This document shows positions 22,690-34,039 of a stretch of DNA of 64,000 nt, piece by piece (within the stretch, counting starts at the first letter, position 1; each line of letters starts with the position of its first letter). The DNA lies in the NCBI GenBank assembly GCA_026826555.1, contig JAKSZT010054304.1, forward strand, positions 28,866,533 through 28,930,532, in the 5' to 3' direction. The notes beneath the pieces are model-generated. The model had not been told where the DNA came from. It searched no databases and saw only the letters and a list, made by a program, of their open reading frames with translations. Source of the stretch: Tolypeutes matacus. Lineage: Eukaryota; Chordata; Mammalia; Cingulata; Chlamyphoridae. The translations under genes were made by a program, and so were the position numbers.

Positions 22690-25600
22690 ATGTCTGGCTT
22701 GCTTCACTCAACACAAAGTCCTCCAGGTTCACACATGTTGTCATATGCTTCGTAACTTCATTTAATTTTACTGATGCATAATAGTCCATCATGTGTATAT
22801 GCTGTAATTTATTTATACATTCATTGGTTGATGGACACCTGGGTTATTTCTGACTTTTAGTAATCATGAATAATGCTGCTATGAACATCAGTGTACAGAT
22901 AGATGTCTGTTCATGTCACTGCTCTCAGTTCTTCTGAGTGTATACCTAGTAATGGCGTTGCTGGGTCACATGGCACGTCTATTTTCAACTTCTTTAGGAA
23001 CTGCCAAACAGTCCTCCGCAGTGGCTATATCATTCTACATTGCCACCAACAGTGAATAAGCATTCCTATCTCTCCACATCCACTCCAACACTTGCAGTTT
23101 TCCAATTTTTTAAATTGTGGCCAGTCTAATAGTTGTGAAACGATATTTCATTGTAGTTTTGATTTACATTTCCCTAATTGCTAGTGATGTTGAACATTTT
23201 TTCATGTGTTTTTTTTTTTTTTTTTTTTTTTTTGCATTTTTATTTTTTCTTGGATAAATGTTTATTCAAATTTTTTGCCCATTTTTAATTGGTCTTTTTT
23301 TGGTTGAGTTGTATGATTTCTTTATATATCATAGATACTCAACCTTTATCAAATATATGATTGTCAAATATTTTCTCCCACTGAGTTGTCGCTCTTTTCA
23401 TCCTTTTGACAAAGTCATTGAGGTGCAAAAGTGTTTAATTTTGACGAGGTCCAATTTATCTAGTTTTCCTTTTGTTGCTTGTGCTTTGAGTGTAAGTTTC
23501 AAGAAACTACTGCCTACCACAAGATCTTGAGATGTTCTCCAACATTTTCTTCTAGGAGCTTTATGGTGGTTGCTTTTATATGTAAGTTCTTAATCCATTT
23601 TAAAATAATTTTTTTATAAGGTGTGAGATAGGGGTCTATTTTCTTTCATTTGTATATGACTATCGAGTTCTCCCAGCATCATTTGTTGAATAGACTGTTC
23701 TGGCCCAGCAGGGCATGACAGCCTTGTCAAAAGTCACTTGAATGTACAAGTGAGAACCTATTTCTGAGTTCTAAATTTGGTTCCATTGGTCAATCCATCT
23801 ATGTTTATGCCAGTACCATGATGTTTTTTAACAGTGTGCTAAGAAATATGTTTTGAAGTCAGAAAGTGAGAATCCTCCAAATTCATTCTTTTTAAAGACA
23901 TTTTTGGCTATTCAGGGCCCTTTATCCTTTCAAACAAAATTGATAATTGGATTTTCCATTACTGTGAAAAAGGCTGCTGGGATTTTTATTGGGATTGCAT
24001 TGAATCTGTAAATCAGTTTGGGTAAAAATGACATCTTAATGATATTTAGTCTTCAAATCCATGAACACGGAATGTCCTTCCATTTATTTAAGTCTTCTTC
24101 CATTTCTTTTAGCAATGTTTTTAGTTTTCTGAATATAGGTCTTTTATGTCCTTGGTGAAGTTTATTCCTAAATATGAGATTCTTTTTACTCACTATTTTA
24201 AATGGAATTTTTTTTTATTTCCTACTCAGATTGCATATCAGTAGTGTATAGTTACACTATAGGTTTTGTACATTAATCTTGTATCTCACCACTTTGCTGA
24301 ACTCATCTATTAACTCTAGTAGTTTTGTTGTGGAGTTTTGGATTTTCTAAATATAGGATCATATCATCAGTGAGTAGTCAAAGTTTTACTTCTTCCTATC
24401 TTATTGGGTGCCTTTTATTCCTTTATCTAGCCTTGTTGCTCTAGCTAGAACTTCTAGAACAATATTGAATAACGGTGGTGACAGTGGGCATCCTTGTCTT
24501 GTTCCTAATCTTAGAGGGAAAGCTTTCAGTCTTTCACTGTTGAGTACAATGCTAACTGTAGGTTTTTTATATATGAACCTTACCATATTGAGAAAGTTTC
24601 ATTCTCTTCCTATATTTGGGTTGTTTTTATCAAGAAAAGGGGCTGTATTTTGTAACATGCTTTCCATGCATCAATAGAGAGAATCATGTGATTTTTCTTC
24701 TTCAGTTTATCAATGTGGTTTATTACACTAATTTATTTTCTCATGTTGAACCACCCTTGTATACATGGAATAAAATGTACTTGATTGTGCTGTATAATTC
24801 TTTTAATGTGTTTTTCAATTTGGTTTGCAAGTATTTTATTGAGGATTTTTGCATCTATATTCTTTAGGGATATTGTCTGTAATTTTCTTTTTTTGTAGTA
24901 TTTTTAACTGGTTTTGGTTTGTGATGTTGGCTTCAGAGAATGAGTATTGTAGTAGCCTTTCTTGTTAACTTTTTTGGAAGTGCTTAAGCAAGATTGATAT
25001 TAGATCTTCTTTGAATGATTGGTAGAATTCCCCTGTGGCTTTTCATCTTCACTTTTCGTTGGTTTATTTCTGTCTTCTATTTCTTCTAAGGTCAGTGTAG
25101 ATGGTTCCTGTGTTTCTAGGAATTTGTCCATCTCCTCTACACTGTTTAGTTTTTTGGAAAACAGTTGTTCATAATATCCTCTTATGATCTCTCTTATTTC
25201 CTCTAGGTCTGTGATAATATTCCCCTTTCCATTGTGGTTTTACTTATTTACATCTTCTCTCTTTTTTCCTTTGTCAGTCTAGCTAATGGTTTGTTGATTT
25301 TGTAGATCTTCTCAAAGAGCCAACTTTTGGTTTTGTTGATTCTCTCCTTTTTTTTTTTTTTTTTTTTTTTTTTTTGTTATCTATTTCATTTATTTGTTCT
25401 CTGTCTTTACTCTTTCTTTCCTTTGACTTGGTTTGGAGTTAATTTGCTTTTCTTTTTCTAGTTCCTCCAGGCATACACTTAGAACTTCAATTTTTGCTCT
25501 TTCTTCTTTTTTAATATAAGAATTGAGAGCTATGAATTTCCATCTCAGCACTGCCTTTGCAGTGTCCCATAGGTTTTGATATGTTGTGGCCTTAATTTCA

Positions 25601-26330
25601 TTCATCTCAAGTTTCCAGCTTCATTCTATTATTATCAGAAAAAGTGTTTTGTATAACTTCAATCTTTTTAAATTTATTGAGTCTTTTCTTGTGAACCAAT
25701 GTATGGTATAGACTGGAGAAGGACCCAGTGCTTGAAAAGAATGCATATCCATCTGTTTAAGGGTACAATGCTCTATAGATGTCTGTTAGTTCTAGTTCAT
25801 TTATCATATTATCCAAGCTCTCTGTTTCTTTACTTATCCTCTCTCCAGATATTCTATCCAATACTGAACATGGTGTATTGAAGTCTCCAACTATTATGGT
25901 AAGGACATCTATTTCTTCTTTTGGTTTTGCCAGTGTGTGCCTCATGTATTTTGGGGCACTTTAGTTAGGTGCATAATTATCTAGTATTATCATTTCTTCT
26001 TGGTGGTTTCCCCCCTTTTTAAATATATAATAACCTTCTTCATTCCTTATAACAGTTTTGCATTTAAAATCTATTTTGTCTGATATTAGTATCACTACTC
26101 CAGTTCTTTTGTGTTTACTATTTCATGGAATATCTTTTTCCAACTCTTCACTTTTAACCTGGTTATGCTTGTATTTCTGAGGTGAGTCTCTTGTAGACAG
26201 CATATAGGTGGCATATATATACATTCTATCAGTCTGTGTTTTGATTGGGGAGTTCAAGCCACCAACATTCAATGTTATAACTGTAAAGGCATTAATTACT
26301 CATCCATTTTGTCCTTTGGCTTTCTGTTGT
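22690..26330 (-). pseudogene. L1 ORF2 relic (endonuclease/RT), copy 1
   Basis: Reverse-strand blocks in order: an N-terminal TLNVGGLN-like start near 26300; endonuclease core at 25945-25757 with IIVGDFNTP; linker at 25605-25390 (Ile/Lys/Glu-rich, [15 protein letters not shown]); RT at 24586-24401 with [20 protein letters not shown]. The catalytic motif lies just downstream (about 24385-24355) and reads LTDDMILY, where functional L1s have FADDMI[LV]Y, so an alanine is replaced. The C-terminal region ends near 22690. A run of about 33 T at 25346-25375 and another at 23210-23233 lie in A-rich codon stretches of ORF2 and are expanded relative to copy 2. Many frameshifts. Confidence 0.9.
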
Positions 26331-26399
26331 TATATCTTACTATTGTTTATCTTTTTACCCTTTAATTTGTCCTTCTTAATTATCTTCATTTCTGCACTC

Positions 26400-27233
26400 T
26401 TCTCCAGGTCTTTTGCCCTTGTTTTTCCTTTCAGGATACAGTACTTCCTTTAGTATCTCTTCTAAACCTGACCTTTTGGTAACATACTCTATTAGTTTGT
26501 TTGTCTGTGAAGATTTTGAACTCACCTTTATTTTTGAAGGATAGTTTTGCTGGTAAAAGGATTCTTGGTTGGCAGTTTTTCTCTTTCAGTACCTTAAATG
26601 CATCATAACACTTTTTTCTTGCCTCTATGGTTTCTGATGAGAGGTCAGCACTTAATCTTATTGAAGCTACATTGTATGCAATGCTTTTCTTTTCTTTTGA
26701 TTTTCTTTTCTTTTAGAATCTTCTCTTTACCTCTGATATTTATCATTCTAAATAGTAGGTTTCTTGAATTAAGTCTATTCAGATTTATTTTGCTTGGCAT
26801 GCATTGTCTTATTTGGATATTGATATTTATGCCTTTCTTAAAGGTTGGGAAGTTTTCACTCATTATTTACTAAAAAATTCTTTCTGCCCCTTTTCCATGC
26901 TCTTCTCCTTCTGCGACATCAAAAATGTGAATGTTTGAATGTGTTGCATTGTCATTCAATTCCCTGTGACCCTGTACATTTTTTTTCCATTCTCTTCTCT
27001 TTCTGTTTTCCTGTCTTTTCCAGTTTGAAAATTCTGTTTTTGAAATCACTAATTCTGTCTTCAAACAATTCAAATCTGGTCCTACATGGCTCTAATATAT
27101 TTTTAATTCCATTCATCATGTCTTCCATTCCTATAAGCTCTGTTACTTTTCTTTGTAGGCTTTCAAATTGTTCTTTATGTTCTCTCAGTGTCTTCTTAAT
27201 ATCCTTTATCTCTTTAGTGATGTTTTCTTTCAA
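26400..27233 (-). pseudogene. L1 ORF1 relic (coiled-coil, RRM/CTD nucleic-acid chaperone), copy 1
   Basis: The frame opens with Met at 27233 (MKENITKEIKDIKKTLREH...) and runs through a heptad-like, Lys/Glu/Leu-rich coiled coil with FESLQRKVTELIG and FELFEDRISDFKNRIFKLE. The frame then shifts. At 26863-26645 it reads MSENFPTFKKGININIQI, PSKINLNR and the KEKILK segment, matching the RRM-to-CTD part of L1 ORF1p. The C-terminal part near 26600-26400 (LPAKLSFKNKGEF-like) follows in another frame. In functional elements this protein trimerises and binds L1 RNA; here it is broken. Confidence 0.88.
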
Positions 27234-27239
27234 TTCTTT

Positions 27240-28086
27240 GAATTGAATTAGGAGAGTTTTGTGTGATTATCATTGAATAATTGTCTTAAATCCTGTATCT
27301 CTTCAGGATATTTGGTTTGTTCCTTTGGCTGGTTCATCTTTTCCTGTTTCCTAGTATCATTTGTAATTTTTTGCTGATGTCTAGGTATGTGAATATGTCA
27401 GTAAATTTTCTCAGAGGGCCAATTTATCTCACTCCTATATTTTTTTCACAGCTCTTTTTTGATATTTGGTTCGACTTATTCTTAGTCTTTAAAATTGCCC
27501 AACTTAAGTGATCAAAATCGTGCCAAGGCTTCACTAATGGGGTACAGATTTTCGCCCCAGATTTCGGGTTAAGAGACCTAATAGCAGTTTATTTCAATGC
27601 AGTTTCCAGGCTGGCCAGCAGATGGCGCTAGGCAACGCACTTTTCTGTGGAGATGTTTCTTTCAATCTCTGCTTTGCTGTGCTTTTGTCCATCCAGACCT
27701 GGGTCAAAACCTGCTATGCTGGCTGAATTCATTGAAGATAAGCCCTGCTCCTTTTCCCTTTTTCCTTTTAACAGCCAATAGAAAGGAAGACATCTGTTTC
27801 CCTCTCAGTTGGCTGCAGAGATCCAGGATTTTATCTCAGCTTAACATGTTGCTAGTGGGGGATGGGAGCCCTTCCTAGTCCATGGTGGGGTTTGGTAGCT
27901 CATGTTTGTTGCTTTGGGTTTTCTGTCTCTCAGTCTCTCACCCTCCTGGTTGTTGTGTAGTATTTTCCTGGTCTGCTCAACCCCAAACCAGGTCCCTCGG
28001 TCATCTTTTGGCCCATTCTCCATTGTTTTTGTGAGAAAGTTCAGTTCTGCCTGCCTACTCTGACATCATTTTCCTGGAATTCAGCT
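27240..28086 (-). other. L1 5' UTR, copy 1 (type I)
   Basis: Minus-strand sequence from the 5' terminus to the ORF1 start. It is GC-richer than the rest and contains ACAATGGAGAATGGGCC near the 5' end. It is alignable to the 5' region of copy 2 (48490-49286) along its length, including the AGCCAACTGA/AGCCACTGACTG-type blocks. Internal promoter activity would be expected of an L1 5' UTR, but I cannot see intact sites. Plus- and minus-strand open frames here (27597-27878 and 27841-28023) are not genes. Confidence 0.8.
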
Positions 28087-28100
28087 GGAACTGTCTAAAT

Positions 28101-28590
28101 TTTGAGGAATGATAATGTATTATATACTTATACTTATAGAAAGCACTTTGTTATTCTATGTGTATATCTGTGTTCCTCCAATGTTTTTCCAGAAATTCTA
28201 CTTCTATCAGCTTGCCTTGCAGTTTTGACCCATTCCACATGGAAAGGTATCTTAAATTACTACTAGATATTGTATTACAATATAATTTATATTCTCTAAA
28301 TTTTCTTCCCAGAAAGAATACAGGCAGCAGACTTCATTAGTCAGTAAAACCTAGATTCCTTATCACCCCTGGTTCCCAATTATATATATCTTATATATAT
28401 ATATATAAAACAGAGACATTTTTTTCTATAAGTTCAAATTTTTATTTTTTGCTAGAGAGAGTTTTTTGTTTCTTGCTTCTGAAGAACTTAAACTGATTAT
28501 AACTTTCATGCATCCTATGCTTTTAGGTACTTCCTTTATTAGCAAACTAGGCTTTTTTTCAACTCAGGCTTTAGTTGTTAGTAATAGGTA
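28101..28590. other. Unassigned AT-rich sequence
   Basis: Contains (TA)n at about 28380-28408. Nothing else recognisable. Confidence 0.5.
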
Positions 28591-28785
28591 CCAATAATGA
28601 CCAAATTATGTGCTAGTTACTTTTAGTAGATTGTTGCTAAACATCAAATCTACTGTGAAAATTAGATATCACTTCCCAGATGAAGAAAGTGGCTGGGGTA
28701 AGAACTCCCAGGTGAGAAGTAGTGAAGTGTCAAGTCCAGGTTGTTCCTAACTTAATGCAGGACTTTTTACATTATTAGATCTTAG
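28590..28785 (-). mobile_element. MIR fragment
   Basis: Antisense MIR order: CCAAATTATGTGCTAGTTAC, GTGAAAATTAGATATCACTTCCCAGATGAAGAAAGTGGCTGGGG, then GAGAAGTAGTGAAGTGTCAAGTCCAGGTTG. Confidence 0.6.
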
Positions 28786-31700
28786 TTGGACAAAGTTTAA
28801 AGAACTAAGAAAAAATATGCATGATATGAAAAGATTAACTTACTTTAAACTATCACTTATTTTCAACCAAAATATCAAAATTTGGAATAAGGGAAATAAT
28901 AGAAGCCTATCAAAATTTTGTCATTACAATTCCTCCACCATTGGTGTTTGGTTTTTTGTTTTGTTTTGTTTTTTTTTTTGCCTCTCATTCACTTTGTAAA
29001 TACATATGCTGCATTTCTATTTAATCATACTGCTCATACATTTTTTATCCATCACTTATTTTCAATTTTAATGTACATATTCAATAAAGCCATATATGAT
29101 TCTTACCCATCTCATGCAAAAATTATGTAATAATTTTTAATGTTAAGTACTTCAATCTAACTTGACATTACCTTACATATTTTTACTCAAAATTTTAGAT
29201 TTTACTCAATATTTATTCATAAATGATTAAAATGTTTGACCCATATAGATTTTCTATATTTTCTACAGTTTATATATATATATGAAATATTGTCATGATT
29301 GTAATATTTATGATGGAGGACACTAAAAAGAGAGTTATATAAAATGTGGTTGGAATGGAAACATTTTGAAGTTAATCATAAAGTCCTGGAAGGACGTAGA
29401 TAATATTAGAGGCAAGTCAGAATTATGAAGATGACTTCAGAAAGGAAATATCGGCATATAATGTAATTTAATATTTTTGTAAAATAGGCTGGTGTTAAAA
29501 AATAATCAATAGGAAATTATGGCTTCAATTCAGCTTAGAGTTGTTGATGAGTAATTAAAGAGAAAGGAAAGGATAAATTGAAAAACACTAGTTGTAAAGT
29601 ATCTAAAATTTAGATTAGATTTGAAAAAGTGACCATGTTGTGACTTTTCCTTCTGTTCATAATATATCCCTGTCACTTTCAAATGACAATTTTATTAACT
29701 TTACCCAATAATACTAAAAAAAACCCCTGAATATTATAAAAAATAATGAAAACTTTTGCAAATGTTTTCTAAAAATATATTCTGTTACTTCCACTGATCA
29801 AGGATCACTACACCATAATTAATATCACAATAGATTATGTTTCAATATTAGTATTGTGCTAGTATGTGTGAAATTTTACAAGATCCAACTGTTACATATG
29901 CTCTATGTTTAGTGTCTATATATTATATATCTTTTCTATCTGTCATTTTTAAGTACAATGATCTATCATAAAGAAGGTAAATAAAAATTGTTCAGATAAT
30001 AACAGGCTTTCAATATAATCGAGCTTCTAAATATTCGAATAATTATTTTGTTTTCTTTTTATTGAAATCCTATTTTCAATAGTGGCTCATGTTGACCACA
30101 TATGCTGTGAAAACATTTTAATTCTGATTCATACCACCTTTCACATTTGTTTTCTGTCAGAAAAATATATGCCTTGTCATCATAAATTCTACCAGGCAAG
30201 CCTTTTTCTTCAATGCACTCATCCTATTCAGAGTCATGCTACTCATCTCTTGACAGGATGCAAAATATAATGGCCATAAAAGTAAAGTCTGCTAACTTTC
30301 TCTCCTGACAATTTGTCAAAAAGCACATTAAAAAATAATTGGAGAGGAACTACACAGATTTTTTAAATGTATTGAGTCATTTTTCTTTAATGCTTGACTG
30401 GTCAGCTTGCAAGATACCATTCTCTCCATTATTAACAAGCCAAGACTGCTGCTTTAACAAAAGAAATAGCACTAGATTGTACTCATCTTACTCTTGGGGT
30501 TTGTTGCCACAGACCTCTGATTTATCTGGAAAGTCAACGTGTAAAACAGTCTTTTTGCACATGACTAGTTTATGTTTCCAATTTTATCCTTCATTAATTT
30601 TTTCCCCCAAATCAACTAGTGATACCATAAATACCACTCAAAGTAGAAATAATAAACTCAGAATACTTTCAATTTTTTCTTTCTATATTGTTTCATTAAC
30701 AGTTTTGCATCTTAACAACATTTTAGAGAATTCAACTGTTACATAAGCTCTAGGTTTGTGTGTCATACATAAAACATTTAAAACATTAAATTTCAGTGCT
30801 TTATTATTACATTGTCATATAGTTAGTTTCTTCTAGGGCAACTTTTGCTTGAAATCACCTGTATATTTATAAATTCACATAGAAAGTACTTGTGTGGGCC
30901 TTTTAATGGAAGATATGCACTATATTCTATGGAAAATGAAAAATGTTACCTGTCTTATTCACCCTCTTACAGGAAGCTCTAAGAAAACATGATGATGAAA
31001 TCCATGAGATATAATATTAAAAATCTTTGGAATTTCAATAGAAATAAACAAAACTTCTACTTTAGGGAATTGAAGGTCTAGGTATAAGTTAAGTACCAAA
31101 AAGAACAGAAAATGTAAGTTTGAGTTAATGTGCTGGTTAAAAATGTGGTAACAAAGAAAATCCCCTTTCTCTGAAAAATGATAACATTGAATAAAGATTA
31201 CTGCTGCATCCCAGTTATGAGATTGCATCTGGATGAAATATGAATTAGCAATAATTAATAGGATTTTTAATAATCAACAGGATTACTAATATTCCATAGG
31301 ATTTCTGGGGATTTGTGTTAATGCTATTAATTAAACTACAAGAATATTTACCAAAATTCATGAAAATTCTTGTCAAAGTGATTACTGTATTTCAGCGATA
31401 ATGGTTCTTTAAAGAAGAGAATTGGTTTCTAATATTCTAGAAATATGGTTATTCAAGATGAAAAGAATTAGCTTCTGGAAATATTTTATATATTTTGAAT
31501 GAAACTAATGGAAATATTCATGAGAAAAACATTCATGAGGTTTCACAGAAAATTTTGAGAAAATATCAAAGTGTTAAAAAAACTCCAGTCACTTGTATCA
31601 TTGATGAATGTATACTATTTCCTGTAAGGGATTAATATTCATGATAAAAGTTATATGATGTCCTTTTGTCTTTTGTTTTATGAATCTTTCCTCTTCTAAT

Positions 31701-32010
31701 TCACTAAGTAAATTAAATTTACACACTTTTAAAGATGTTTTTGGCAAGTCCAATCTGTCTTTAAAACACCATAGTTTTCAGTTGTGATTATTAATAAATG
31801 GATTAAAGTCCTGTATTAAGTGAAAATTGGCCAAGTATCAAGATGATTCCCTTTTCTTTTCCATTCATTAATTAATAAAAAACTTAATTGTATAACATAA
31901 AATTTGACTTAAAATTTCATAATAAGGAAGAAATTCAAAACTCAAAAAGGCAGGCACCTGTCAAAAGGGCTTTTCAACAAAGTCAATTTACTTTCTGCTC
32001 AAGAAATATC
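28786..32010. other. Unassigned AT-rich single-copy sequence
   Basis: 3.2 kb without a recognisable repeat, exon or RNA gene. The longest open frame (30339-30746, 135 codons, plus) has no domain-like pattern, signal peptide or conserved motif I know, so I treat it as chance. Small AT microsatellites occur near 29270. Confidence 0.5.
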
Positions 32011-32180
32011 ATGATGCTTCTTTAATTTGTATAGATATGGTTTAGGAAAGCAAAGTAGTTAACAGCTAATCATTATTTGATATTTCTTTAAAACATACTA
32101 TAAAGAAATATCAAATAATGATTAGCTGTTAACTACATTGCTTTCCTAAACCATATCTATACAAATTAAAGAAGCATCAT
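32011..32180. repeat. Near-perfect palindrome: 80-bp arms, 10-bp spacer
   Basis: The left arm is 32011-32090 and the right arm 32101-32180. The right arm is the reverse complement of the left at 79 of 80 positions; the single mismatch is in the GAAAGCAAAGTAG / complement of CTACATTGCTTTC segment. The spacer is AAACATACTA. It is not a recognised MITE (no TA or 8-bp target duplication seen). The right arm ends within a few bases of the 5' breakpoint of the L1 fragment that starts at about 32184. RNA or single-stranded DNA from this site would fold into a long hairpin. Confidence 0.95.
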
Positions 32181-32183
32181 CAT

Positions 32184-32566
32184 TAATATAGGGAAACATC
32201 TTCAAGATTTTGTGGTTGATTGGGGTCTCTTAAACTTTACATCCAAAGCTTGAGCCATGAAAGAAAAAATAGATAAATAGGACCTCCTCAAAATTAAACA
32301 CTTTTGCACTGCAAAGGCCTTTGTCAAGAGGGTGACAAGGAAGCCTACTAAATGGAAGAAAATATATGGAAATCACTTATCTCATAAGGGTTGACTATCT
32401 ATTATATATAAATAGATCTTGCAGTTCAACAATAACAAGACAAATGACCCAATTGAAAAATAGATATTTAATCATTGTTGGTGGGAATGTAGTATGGTAC
32501 AGCAGCTGTGTAAATTTGTTTGATGGTTCCTAAGGAAGTTAAATATAGACTTGCCATGTGAACTGG
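32184..32566 (+). mobile_element. Sense L1 fragment (ORF2 C-terminal region), left part
   Basis: Starts AATATAGGGAAACATCTTCAAGATTTTG, parallel to 62550 in the L1 at the right edge. It continues with AAAATTAAACACTTTTGCACTGCAAAGG and TTGGTGGGAATGTAGTATGGTACAGC, all hallmarks of the L1 ORF2 C-terminal part, up to CTTGCCATGTGAAC. It has stops and a deletion of several hundred bases relative to full L1, around ATTTAATCATTGTTGGTGGG. It is interrupted by the LTR that follows. Confidence 0.85.
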
Positions 32567-33187
32567 TGTAGCTGTTTGATATCATTTATGAACTCCAAAA
32601 AAAAAGATGATTGATTATTTTTGTAAACTTGTCTATTCCCTTGGGTGTATTACCTTTGACTGTATTAAATTCAGAGGTTTCACTTTTATTTTATTAAATC
32701 AGTATTAGGACTTTGATTTGACCACATCATTAAGGCATCCAGGGTTGAGTTCCTGACCCCTTGGTGGAGATAAAACAGACCTTCACGTGGAAGTAAAATA
32801 AATGAAATGTATATACAGGAAGAAAGATTGCACCATAGACATGGCCCTGGGAAGAGATGAGCCTGATAGTCTACAGCTGACCTTGTGGAGACACCACGAA
32901 CCCTGGGGAGAGTGATGAGCCTTATGTCAGCCTAAAGCTGAGATCGGAAGAAGCTGGGACCTCAGAGCCTTAAGAGGAAGGGGGAAATCTGAACCCTCAC
33001 AGTCATTGCCTGCCATCTTGCGTCAATATGTAGCAAAAGACTTTGGGTGAGAAGTACCTCTATGGTACATTGAGTTGAACCCTTTAGGGCCTGGTAACTG
33101 TAAGCTTCTACCCCAAATAAATACCCTTTATAAAAGCCAGCAGAGTTCTGGTACTTTGCATCAGCCCCCTTTGGCTGACTATTAAAC
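32567..33187 (+). mobile_element. LTR related to the 0.6-kb solo LTR, inserted in L1
   Basis: Starts TGTAGCTGTTTGATATCATTTATG and follows the 622-1285 element block by block: AGAGGTTTCACTTTTA, GGACTTTGATT..ACCACATCA, CCCTTGGTGG, TGCCATCTTGC, GGCCTGGTAACTGTAAGCTTCTACCCCAAATAAATACCC, ending TTTGGCTGACTATT. The L1 it splits resumes at AACCCAGCAATACTATT. The target duplication is not clean: the flanking bases have diverged or been partly deleted. Solo LTR, no internal region. Confidence 0.85.
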
Positions 33188-33975
33188 CCAGCAATACTAT
33201 TAATAGGTATATATTCAGAAGAACTGAGAGCAGGTACACAAACACATCTGCACACCAATGTTCATAGCAACATTATCCACAATGGCCAAAAGATGGAAAC
33301 AACCCAGGTGTCCATCAATTGATGGATGGATAAACAAATTGTGGTATATACACACAATTGAATATTATTCAGCTGCAAGAAGAAATGAAGTTGTGACCCA
33401 TATGACAACATGCATGACCCTGGAGGACATTATGTTGAGTGAAACAAGCCAGACATAAAAGGACAAATACTGTGTGTTTGTGTGATTATTAACTAAATAT
33501 ATTGTGTAAAATCATGGAGTTAATAATTAGAATATAGTTCATCAGAAAACAGAATGAGGGTAGAGAATTGTAAGCTGAGGGTTAATCCACGCAGTTTTGG
33601 TAAAAATGTTGTTTGTAAATCTTAGGAAATGAATAGAAATAGTGAAAGCACAACATGGTGTAATTAGCAACGGTAATATATGGGTATGATAGTGGCTGAA
33701 AGGGAAAGTCTAAGGTTATGTATATCACTAGAAGGAAAGCTAAAAGATGAAACATGGGACTGTATAATATAGCAAACCCTCTTGTGAAAAATGAATATGG
33801 TTAATAGTGCATATATAAGAGTATTTTTCTTTCTCTGAAACAGAACAAATATGTGTTAATGTTACAAAATGATAATATCAGGAAGATATTTGAGCAAAAA
33901 TACAAGAAAGCAAACTATGGAAAGTAGTGTATAGTACTATATTAATAATCTTCCATCAATGGTAAAAAATAGGAA
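33188..33975 (+). mobile_element. Sense L1 fragment (ORF2 end and 3' UTR), right part
   Basis: Resumes the L1 split by the LTR: ATATTCAGAAGAACTGAGAGCAGG, then CAATGGCCAAAAGATGGAAACAACCCAGGTGTCCATCAA, ATTCAGCTGCAAGAAGAAATGAA, GTGAAACAAGCCAGACA (end of ORF2), then 3' UTR with TTGTGTAAAATCATGGAG. The open frame 33258-33458 is the L1 ORF2 C-terminus ([31 protein letters not shown]). Past about 33.85 kb the match becomes uncertain. Confidence 0.85.
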
Positions 33976-33979
33976 TTAT

Positions 33980-34037
33980 GTTAAGTAGACAAAAAAAACT
34001 AGACAAATGTTAAGTAGACAAAAAAAACTAGACAAAA
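33980..34037. repeat. Two tandem 29-bp units
   Basis: The unit beginning GTTAAGTAGACAAAAAAAAC and ending CTAGACAAA is at 33980-34008 and again at 34009-34037, differing only at the last base. Confidence 0.9.
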
Positions 34038-34039
34038 AC

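Larger units (their letters stand above)
21664..28100 (-). mobile_element. Near full-length antisense L1 (L1 copy 1) with 14-bp TSD
   Basis: Flanked by a perfect direct repeat, GGAACTGTCTAAAT, at 21664-21677 and 28087-28100. The insert is 21678-28086 (6.41 kb), about 6.0 kb after subtracting the nested DAS SINE and its duplication. On the minus strand the order is 5' UTR (about 28086-27240), ORF1 (about 27233-26400), ORF2 (about 26330-22690) and 3' UTR. The 3' end at 21678 has only a very short A tract. All frames are broken by stops and indels, so it is inactive. The 5' UTR begins GGAAAATGATGTCAGAGTAGGC, unlike the L1 starting at 60116. Confidence 0.93.

Noticed and set aside
26845..27246. 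133-codon plus-strand frame, hydrophobic
   Set aside because: It is the antisense of the L1 ORF1 coiled coil in copy 1; Leu/Phe/Ser richness mirrors the Lys/Glu codons on the other strand.
30339..30746. 135-codon open frame, plus strand, longest in the window
   Set aside because: Composition is Ser/Leu/Phe/Thr-rich as expected from AT-rich DNA. There is no domain motif, no upstream promoter-like context and no neighbouring exon-like frame, so chance is the simplest explanation.
32011..32180. Palindrome considered as a MITE or a pre-miRNA
   Set aside because: No TA or 8-bp target duplication and no known terminal motif supports a MITE. Arms of 80 bp with almost no mismatch do not look like a typical conserved pre-miRNA hairpin. 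Kept as an unexplained palindrome.
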